Below, one piece after another: positions 22,344 through 29,700 of a stretch of 32,948 bases of DNA. Numbering within the stretch: position 1 is the first letter of the stretch; every line of letters begins with the position of its first letter. The DNA lies in the NCBI GenBank assembly GCA_041740315.1, contig JBGSMF010000202.1, forward strand, positions 1 through 32,948, read 5' to 3'. The DNA is from JBGSMF01 sp041740315. Its GTDB lineage: Bacteria; Chloroflexota; Anaerolineae; Fen-1058. The notes beneath the pieces are model-generated. The model saw only the letters and a program-made list of their open reading frames with translations. It had not been told where the DNA came from and did not search any database. The position numbers were made by a program, and so were the translations under genes.

Positions 22344-24140
22344 TCAACCATTCTTGAGCACCAGTGGCAGCCAGATGCGCATGCCGCCCACTAACAAGGC
22401 GGCGTTAGCATTTTGTGTAACACCTCCGCCCGTCACCGTCATTGGCACGCTGTGCCAAACGCCGGGCAACAACACTGTTCCGGGCAAATGTTGATCGGTG
22501 ACAGTCAAGGTTGATTGCGCCGGAGGCATCAGGCTGGCAAGGTCGAGCTGCACGGTCAGGCTGGGCGAAGGGCTGGCAACGGTCAAGCTAACGCTCGAAG
22601 CAAAACCACCTACGGGCTGCACATCAACCACGTAAACCGCATAGCCGCCCGGCACAATGGCCCGCGCCGCCGGAACAAGCTCCACGCTAAAGCCATAACC
22701 CTGGTATTCAAACGCGCCAATATCCGCGCCTAGCCCCACCGGGCGCAGATTGCCCAAAATATCCTCGGCAGGAGCCTGAGCTGGGTTGGCCGCATCAATG
22801 GCCGGGCTGTTGTTAGCAGGCGTGCCATAGAGGGCCACCAATCGCTCAAAGGCTTGGCGAATCGTCGCCGAGCCATCGGCAAACTGGCCCGCCGGCTCGT
22901 TCCAGCGCGGCAGCGCCAGCCCCGCCTGAGCGCCTAGGAGCGGGTCAGACACCAAGCGATTTGCGTCATCAGTATAGTTGACCAGCTCGCCGCTATCCAA
23001 AGGGATGGCCTGCCCGCCATTCCAGTACAGGTTATTGTCCAAAGCAAAAGAACCCGTTTCACCCGGCGGCGTGTCTGAAAAATCGTCCATGGTGCCGCCG
23101 GGGTCAGACCAGATGTTGTTGTAAAATTGAATGTTCTGGTTGATGGGATTATCGCCCTCGGTGTTTAGTCGCAAGGCAAACGCCAGCGAGGGCAAGTTGC
23201 CCGCAACCGTATTGTGCCGAAAAACGATATCTTGCCCGCCCTTGACGCCAAAGGCGGCGCGCATCACATTGGCCGAGTTGCCCAGCAGCAGATTGTTTTC
23301 TACCAGCACCTCTTGCGCCTCGTAATAAGCTTGGCCATCCTCGCCTACCAACACAAAATTGCTGCCGCTCGATCCTTCCCAATTCAGAAACACGTTCCGC
23401 CGCACCGTAATGCGCAGGCTGCCCAGGTTGGCATCATCGTTCCCATTGCTGTCTTTGATGACAATAAAACTGCTGGTGTCGTTGGCGTTAGCCCGCCCGC
23501 TGCCGGCGAAATCGTTGAAAAAGATATTATCCTGGACGACCACATCGGTCACACTGTTTATGTCAATGTGTTCATCCGAGCCGGCCTGGTTGTAAAAGAC
23601 ATTCCCCTCAACCGTGACCAGCCCCGCGCCATTGTTGATCTTGAGAATATCGTTGTTATAACTATCGTGCAGCACATTGTTGCGCAGCGTGATGCGGCTG
23701 ACGTAATCGCTGCCATCAAGCAAGTCTTGAATCTGGATAACCAGCGCGCCTGCGCCGGGGCCGCTATGGGCAATATCAAAGCCTTCCAGCGTAATGCCCT
23801 GGCCATAATAGCAAGTGACGACAGTGCCGCTGTGGCGCAGGCGTGCCCGGTAGGGCGTCTGGGAGCGCACCACCACGCCCTGAGTAAAACGCTGGTCAAG
23901 CCGCACCCGACCCAAATATGTGCCCGGCTCAACCAAGATGGTGCTGCCGTCTGGCACGCTGCCAAGCGCGTGGGCAATGGTGGCCCACGGGTAGGCTTGC
24001 GAGCCGTCGCCGGTGTCATCGCTGCCGTCGGTGGCAACGTAATACACCGAGCCCTGGGCGCTAGAGGGGCGCGCTGGCAACGAAATGCTCAAAAGGCCGA
24101 GGCAGACCAGCAGGCAAAGCACACAATGATGTTTGGACAT
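22344..24140 (-). CDS. Secreted parallel beta-helix protein (DUF1565/pectate-lyase-like)
   Basis: This 598-residue exported protein has a signal peptide over residues 1-~28 (hydrophobic LLVCLGLLSISLP, likely cut near SSA/Q). Next comes 'VYYVATDGSDDTGDGSQAYPWATIAHAL', the DUF1565 opening of right-handed beta-helices. Many Asn-rich coils follow ('ITLRNNVLHDSYNNDI', 'VTVEGNVFYNQ', 'VVVQDNIFFND', 'VLVENNLLLGNS') to ~residue 480, then a beta-sandwich-like region and the tail 'MRIWLPLVLKNG'. Such folds bind or cleave polysaccharides, but no catalytic site is evident. The ATG at 24140 has AAGGAG 11 nt upstream, and this site overlaps the stop of the glycosylase gene. The GTG at 24152 is less likely because it lies inside that site. 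Confidence 0.85.
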   Translation of the reverse strand: MSKHHCVLCLLVCLGLLSISLPARPSSAQGSVYYVATDGSDDTGDGSQAYPWATIAHALGSVPDGSTILVEPGTYLGRVRLDQRFTQGVVVRSQTPYRARLRHSGTVVTCYYGQGITLEGFDIAHSGPGAGALVIQIQDLLDGSDYVSRITLRNNVLHDSYNNDILKINNGAGLVTVEGNVFYNQAGSDEHIDINSVTDVVVQDNIFFNDFAGSGRANANDTSSFIVIKDSNGNDDANLGSLRITVRRNVFLNWEGSSGSNFVLVGEDGQAYYEAQEVLVENNLLLGNSANVMRAAFGVKGGQDIVFRHNTVAGNLPSLAFALRLNTEGDNPINQNIQFYNNIWSDPGGTMDDFSDTPPGETGSFALDNNLYWNGGQAIPLDSGELVNYTDDANRLVSDPLLGAQAGLALPRWNEPAGQFADGSATIRQAFERLVALYGTPANNSPAIDAANPAQAPAEDILGNLRPVGLGADIGAFEYQGYGFSVELVPAARAIVPGGYAVYVVDVQPVGGFASSVSLTVASPSPSLTVQLDLASLMPPAQSTLTVTDQHLPGTVLLPGVWHSVPMTVTGGGVTQNANAALLVGGMRIWLPLVLKNG

Positions 24141-24155
24141 TAGCGAAATCACTCC

Positions 24156-24968
24156 TTAACACGCCAACGGCTGGCACCTGGCGCAAATAAAGCTGCTGGT
24201 GCTGCCGGTTCTAATCTTGATAATGGATGTGCCGCATGCGGGGCACGGCTTGCCTTCTCTATATCCCACCAAAATGTCATCTGCCGTCCAATGGCCCTTG
24301 CGCCCGTACAAGTCTACTTCGTAGGACGACCCGCTTTTGTCAATAGCTGTTTGCAGGCCGGTGTGAATTGCTTCGAATAATGCCTTGACCTCGGCCTCGG
24401 TCAGTGTGTGGATGAGCCGCAAGGGGTGCAGGCGGGCCAAAAACAAAATATCGTGAATGTAAAAGTTGCCAATGCCCCCTAATTTAGATTGATCCAGCAG
24501 AAACGACTTGAGCTGGCCGCGCCGTCCCTTGAGCATGGCCTGGAGGCCATCGAGCGTCACATCCAGCGCATTCGGGCCGAGCTTGGCGAGCATGGCGTGC
24601 TTGTCCAACTTGCCGGGGCGGGCATAATGGGCATAACCAAACCACCAAAAATTTATCGCCAGGCATTCGCCGCTGTCCAAATCAAAAATCAGGCGATGCT
24701 TGGATGGCAAGGTGTCTCTCGTAACTAGAAGAATCTCGCCGCCCATGCCCAGGTTGAGCAGCAGCCAACCCTGGGTCGTTTCAGCCAACAGCCACTTGCC
24801 GCGTTGGGTCACGCCAACAATCCGCGCGCCGACGAGGGCCTTGACAAACACACTCTTGGAAACATTCAGGCACTTGGGCTGCCGCACCTCGATCCGAGTA
24901 AGCGTCTTGCCCACCAGTTTTTTGTTCATCTGGCGAGCCAGGACAGCGATTTCGGGCAATTCAGGCAT
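24156..24968 (-). CDS. Fpg/Nei family DNA glycosylase
   Basis: This 270-residue base-excision-repair glycosylase/AP lyase has the catalytic N-terminus 'MPELPEIAVLAR' (Pro2, Glu3), Lys58 in 'QRGKWLL', 'NLGMGGEI', the 'KLGGIGNFYIHDILF' helix-turn segment, and a C-terminal zinc finger 'CPACG...ICARCQ'. It removes oxidised bases from DNA. Two departures from standard Fpg are seen: the loop that usually reads DPRRFG is 'NFWWFG', and the zinc-finger Arg motif is replaced by 'TGSTSSF'. Specificity may therefore differ from 8-oxoguanine. AGGAG overlaps the stop of the upstream exonuclease gene, so it is a tight operon member. Confidence 0.88.
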   Translation of the reverse strand: MPELPEIAVLARQMNKKLVGKTLTRIEVRQPKCLNVSKSVFVKALVGARIVGVTQRGKWLLAETTQGWLLLNLGMGGEILLVTRDTLPSKHRLIFDLDSGECLAINFWWFGYAHYARPGKLDKHAMLAKLGPNALDVTLDGLQAMLKGRRGQLKSFLLDQSKLGGIGNFYIHDILFLARLHPLRLIHTLTEAEVKALFEAIHTGLQTAIDKSGSSYEVDLYGRKGHWTADDILVGYREGKPCPACGTSIIKIRTGSTSSFICARCQPLAC

Positions 24969-24979
24969 CTGGTCTTCTC

Positions 24980-25552
24980 CTAGCGATTTTGTTCAGCCAT
25001 ATAGTGCAGCACCTGGCGCGCCAAAAACGCGTCGGCCCTGGCGCGGTGCGCGTTGGGCAGCGCAATGCGGCACTGTTGGCCGGCCGCTTTTAGCTTTTGC
25101 CAGCGATACGACGCATAGACATAATTCCACTCGCCGTGAAACTGGGCATAGAGCTTCATAATGCAAAAGAAGGTGGCGCCATCCAATTGCCACGGCAAGC
25201 AGTATTTGTGATGCGATTGTTGCATCATCCGCACGTCAAAATCGGCATTGTAAATCGCCACCCGCCGCCCGGCCATTGCCCTTTCTACCTGCGGCCAGAT
25301 TTCGGGCCAGGTGGGCGCATTTTCCACCATCTCATCCGTAATGCCGTGGATGCACGTTACTTCGGGTGGGATGGTGCCCTTGGGCTTGACCAACGAATCA
25401 ACCAACACCCGTCCATTGTCGTCTACAATGCAAATATCCACAACCTGATCGGTGGTATCCAGGCCGGTTGTCTCGGTATCCAGGTAAACCGGCCTCAGCG
25501 CCAGTTCCGCCTGCGCGATGAGGATGGCAGACCTACGCGGCGAGCTGTTCAT
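24980..25552 (-). CDS. DEDDh 3'-5' exonuclease (DNA polymerase III epsilon/RNase T-like)
   Basis: This 190-residue nuclease domain has ExoI 'YLDTETTGLD' (Asp25, Glu27), 'CIHGITDEMV', ExoII 'IYNADFDVRMM', and ExoIII 'AHRARADAFLARQVL' with the His-x4-Asp spacing of the DEDDh class. Two metal ions bound by these acids would remove 3' nucleotides from DNA or RNA. It lacks any polymerase or helicase partner domain. Its position between exonuclease III and a repair glycosylase points to repair. The start is supported by GAGG a few bases upstream, and only 9 nt separate it from the exonuclease III stop. Confidence 0.88.
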   Translation of the reverse strand: MNSSPRRSAILIAQAELALRPVYLDTETTGLDTTDQVVDICIVDDNGRVLVDSLVKPKGTIPPEVTCIHGITDEMVENAPTWPEIWPQVERAMAGRRVAIYNADFDVRMMQQSHHKYCLPWQLDGATFFCIMKLYAQFHGEWNYVYASYRWQKLKAAGQQCRIALPNAHRARADAFLARQVLHYMAEQNR

Positions 25553-25561
25553 GATTCAACC

Positions 25562-26350
25562 TCACAGTCGCAATCGAATCCCCACCGGGCAGTGATCGCT
25601 GCCCATCACATCAGGCCAGATAAAAGCATCTGTCACCCGCCTTATCGCCGCGCCGGCCACAAAGAAATAATCAATGCGCCAGCCCACATTCCTTTCTCTG
25701 GCGCGCATGGGCACCGACCACCACGTATATTGCCCGCCCAGGTCGGGGTAAAAGCGCCGAAAAGTATCCACATAGCCGGCCTCCACCACCTGGTCAATCC
25801 AGGCTCGCTCCTCCGGCAAAAAGCCGGTGGTGTTTTGGTTTTGCTTTGGGTGGGCCAGGTCAATTTCCTTGTGGGCTGTGTTGACATCGCCGCAAAAAAC
25901 AATGGTTTGCCCCTGGCTGCGCAACTGCTGGCACTTGACAAGAAAAGCCTCGTAAAACCCCATCTTGAAGGGCACCCGAGAGTGATCTCGCCCGCCGTTT
26001 GGAAAGTAGCAATTGAGCAGCGTAAAGGTGCGATAGTGGGCAATGATGGCGCGTCCCTCTTGGTCATACTCGTCAACGCCCAAGCCAAATTCCACCGCCG
26101 CCGGCTTTATTTTGGTCAGCAAGGCCGTGCCGCTATAACCCTTTTTGGCGCGCGAGCCATTCCAGTAAGCGTGATAGCCCTGCACTTGGGCCAGTTCGAG
26201 CGGCAAATCGGCCTCTTCGGCCCGTGTTTCTTGCAAGCACAGAATATCGGGCAAGGTCTGATTTAGCCAGTCCAAAAAGCCTTTCTTGTGTACGGCCCGA
26301 ATACCGTTGATATTCCACGAGACAAGCGTTATTGTTCTAGTTTTAGGCAT
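25562..26350 (-). CDS. xth: Exodeoxyribonuclease III (AP endonuclease)
   Basis: This 262-residue member of the exonuclease-endonuclease-phosphatase fold has 'SWNINGIRAV', 'ILCLQETRAEEADL', 'YSGTALLTK', 'LLNCYFPNGG', 'FCGDVNTAHKEIDL', 'WWSVPMRARERNVGWRIDYFFV' and the catalytic 'GSDHCPV'. It cuts DNA at abasic sites and removes 3' blocks, completing the step started by the downstream glycosylase. I prefer the ATG at 26350 because GAAGGG lies 6 nt before it; the ATG at 26356 abuts that site. First gene of the - strand repair operon. Confidence 0.93.
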   Translation of the reverse strand: MPKTRTITLVSWNINGIRAVHKKGFLDWLNQTLPDILCLQETRAEEADLPLELAQVQGYHAYWNGSRAKKGYSGTALLTKIKPAAVEFGLGVDEYDQEGRAIIAHYRTFTLLNCYFPNGGRDHSRVPFKMGFYEAFLVKCQQLRSQGQTIVFCGDVNTAHKEIDLAHPKQNQNTTGFLPEERAWIDQVVEAGYVDTFRRFYPDLGGQYTWWSVPMRARERNVGWRIDYFFVAGAAIRRVTDAFIWPDVMGSDHCPVGIRLRL

Positions 26351-26377
26351 CGTCATCCCTTCAATAAGCTGATTATG

Positions 26378-26405
26378 ATTATACCTGGGTCAAGAGATTT
26401 GCCAA
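26378..26405 (-). promoter_or_regulatory. Candidate promoter of the repair operon
   Basis: On the - strand TTGGCA (complement of 26400-26405) is followed after 16 nt by a perfect TATAAT (complement of 26378-26383), about 28 bp before the exonuclease III start. Confidence 0.55.
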
Positions 26406-26461
26406 GTTCCCCATCCTAGCCTGGCCGAGCCAGAACCAAAGGACAGAGTTCTGCTTTTTGT

Positions 26462-26607
26462 GTAATTACTCAGCCGGCACCCTTCGACCTGTCTGCCGAC
26501 AGAGCAGGCTACGCGCCGCGCTCCTTCGACTGCGTTTCACCTTGCTCAGGATGCGCGGCGCTCATCCTGAGCAAGGTCGAAGGACGCTCAGGCTGCTGAG
26601 TAGTTAC
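26462..26607. mobile_element. MITE-like element, copy 3, divergent or composite
   Basis: The 146-bp copy has a left end GTAATTACTCAG (one change) and an intact right end CTGAGTAGTTAC. Internal blocks are CCTTGCTCAGGATG and CATCCTGAGCAAGG, plus CCTTCGACC and GGTCGAAGG. A CCTGTCTGCC-type fragment at ~26488-26509 seems inserted. No matching direct repeat flanks it. It fills most of the divergent gap between the repair operon and the giant gene; no gene lies in 26357-26740. Confidence 0.75.
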
Positions 26608-26632
26608 AAAATTTGAACCATCAAGATACCAT

Positions 26633-26661
26633 TTGACACGTGCCCTATGCTGTGATAGGCT
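26633..26661 (+). promoter_or_regulatory. Weak candidate promoter of the giant gene
   Basis: A perfect -35 TTGACA (26633-26638) is followed after 17 nt by a poor -10 (TAGGCT, 26656-26661), about 80 bp before the start. It is the best match in the gap, but only half convincing. Confidence 0.28.
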
Positions 26662-26740
26662 GATATAGTGTAACTGTGTTGGCAAGCGAATCTGATTTTT
26701 TTGATTTTACGATTTATGACTTTTGAGGAGAATAAACAAG

Positions 26741-29700
26741 ATGAAAAACCAAACTCGGATTAGGATTAAAATTAGGCATGTTTCTTTGTCCCTGCCATTG
26801 TTGACTACCATTTGTTTGCTATTGTTCTTATTGATAGTATTCCCGGCGTATGCCAATGGCCCCGGCCCCGTTAGTTTTACGCCCGGCTGGTATTCTGGCA
26901 GCAGCAACAACGCAGCCGGCCTGGCTTGGGGCGATATAGACGGCGATGGTGACCTGGACCTGGCTGTGGGCAATTACACCAATGTTGAGTATAATCGCCC
27001 GGGCTACAACCAAGTTTATCTAAACACCAATGGCGTGCTATCGCCTACGGCTGCCTGGGTGTCGGCAGAAGCAGATGATACCCGCAGCATGGCTTGGGGC
27101 GATGTAGACGGCGATGGCGACCTGGACCTGGTTGTTGGGAATCATGGAGAGACCAACAAGCTCTACCTCAACACCGGCGGCAAACTGGGCAGCAGCGCAG
27201 ATTGGTCTGCAGATGGGGCCTACGATACTCTTGGCGTAGCCTGGGGAGATGTGGATGGCGACGGCTACTTTGACCTGGCAGTGGGCAATGAGGGCCAGCC
27301 TGCCCAGCTTTATCACAATGACGCCGGCGTTCTGGATAGCACACCGCTATGGTCTGCAAGCCAGGTTTACTCTACCACCAGCATCGCCTGGGGCGATATA
27401 GACGGCGATGGCGACCTTGACCTGGCGGTGGGCAACAGGTTGTTACAGCCTCTCTTGCTCTATGAAAATGTCGGCGGCACGCTAGATTCTACTGCCGTGT
27501 GGTCATCTACCCAAATATACTCGGCCACCAGCATTGCCCTGGGTGATGTGAACGGCGACGGTTGGCTTGATTTGGCGGTAGGCAACGACGACCAGCCCAA
27601 CGCCATCCATATGAATATCAGCGGCACGCTAGAGCTTGCGCCTTCTTGGACGGCGGCAGTCACCGACACAACCTCTCAGATAGTTTGGGGCGATATTGAC
27701 GGCAACGGCTACCTGGATCTGGTGGTGAGCAATTACATGCAGCCGCGCAAGGCTCATTTGAACGACGGTGGCAGCCTGCAGGCCACCCCCATCATACTCG
27801 TCAACAACAACGATCACACCCGCGGCGTGGCCTTGGGCGATATAGATGGCGATGGCGACCTGGACCTGGCAGCGGCCAATGACGAATTGGAGCCGACCAA
27901 AGTTTACTTGAACCAGAGCGTTGCCCTCGATCAAATCCCTATCATCACCACGACCGAAACATTGGACACCAACTGCGTGGCATGGGGTGATGCCGATGCC
28001 GATGGCGACCTGGACCTGGCAGTAGGGAACCAGGGGGAAGCTATCCAGGTTTATCTTAACGAAAATGGCGCGCTTGCCAGCGCCGCTGCGTGGTCTACCG
28101 CTGAAATATACACAGCCACCAGCCTGGCCTGGGGAGATATGGACGACGACGGCTATCTGGATTTGGCCGTGTCAAATAATGATCAACCTGCGATGGTTTT
28201 GGGAAACGATGGCACTGAGCTAACGCCGGTCTTTACTTCGTTGCTCGGCCACGACTCGGAAAGCGTGGCCTGGGGCGATGTAGACGGCGACGGCGATCTG
28301 GATCTGGCGGTAGGGAGCTATAACGAGCTTGACCAAAACGAGTTTGGCGGGGTCGAGCTTTACCTGAACGACGAAGCGATTTTGGAAGATGTCCCCACCT
28401 GGGTCTCGGCCATAATGACCGATAGTACCATGAGCGTGGCCTGGGGCGATGTAGACGGCGATGGCGACCTGGACCTGGCCGTAGGCAACTATTGGCATGC
28501 GAATCGCCTATACCTGAACCAGGGCGGCACACTGCAAAGCACTCCAGCCTGGGAAGCGGGCCAAGGCGACAACACCACCAGCGTGGCCTGGGGCGATGTA
28601 GACGGCGATGGCGACCTGGATCTGGCCACCGGCAACGAAGGGCAGCAGACCCGCATCTACTTTAACCAGAATGGTATGCTGCAAAGCACTGCGGCCTGGA
28701 ATTCATTGGACAGCGAATGGACCCGCAGCATTGCCTGGGGCGACGTGGACGGCGATGGCGACCTGGACCTGGCCGTTGGATCGTGGCGGGGCACACCTGT
28801 CAAAGTTTTCACGAATGACGGGCAGGGGTTGCAACCCGGCGCCGCGTGGCGCTCGGCCAATGGCTACAATACCAACAGCGTGGCCTGGGGCGATATGGAT
28901 GGTGACGGCGCGCCAGACCTGGCCGTGGGGAACCAGAACGACCCCAACCATGTCTACCTGAACCGCCGCGCGGCCAACCTGTACCATCCTGCTCAAAAGC
29001 CGGCCGCCATTTCTATCGCGCTTGACAATGAAGAATGGCCGCTGGCTCCGGCCAATTTTTATGCCATGCCCACCATTTGGGATGAAGGCGAGCTTCCCAT
29101 CAGCTATACCCTGTCTAACCCCAGCGGGCAGCAGTTTGCCAAAATTCAATCTTTCTACTCGCCCGATGGCGGCGGGCGCTGGCTGCCGGCAGCCATTCCC
29201 ATTGCCTATGAAGAATATACCACCACCGACAATTTGCCCCTGAACATTTTGGATCAAGACATTGTCACAGCTTCACTGTTCATAAGCGACACATACCAGA
29301 TCGCCGATGTGGAAGTGTGGCTGGATATAGAACACGAGTATGACTCTGACCTGGCAGTTTGGCTGCAATCGCCGTCGGGCACATTGGTGTTGCTATTTGC
29401 CGAGGTGGGCGGCAGCGGCGAAGACTTTGAAGGCACCTGGCTCGATGACGAGGCGGCCATTTCAATCTTGGAAGGGGTTGCCCCCTTTGATGATGTTTAC
29501 AGCCCTCTGGAACCTCTCTCCAGGTTTGATGGCGAGCCCATCAGCGGAACGTGGCAGTTGATCATTGCAGATACAGATGAAGGTGATGCAGGCATACTGC
29601 ATGATTGGTCGCTCATTATAGGCCAGGCCTCGGCCGACCTGGGCGCCATTGTCACCGGCGCGCACTCTTTTGTATGGGACGTGTACGAAAGCGGCTTTAT

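Noticed and set aside
23214..24143. 309-codon + strand ORF
   Set aside because: Shadow of the beta-helix gene on the other strand; no ribosome binding site or recognisable domain.
25097..26266. 389-codon + strand ORF
   Set aside because: It is antisense to the exonuclease and exonuclease III genes, which have full catalytic motifs. High GC makes long shadow frames common here.
26920..28970. Regularly spaced similar DNA units resembling a CRISPR array
   Set aside because: The units are coding FG-GAP repeats, vary in sequence and spacing, and lie in one long reading frame.
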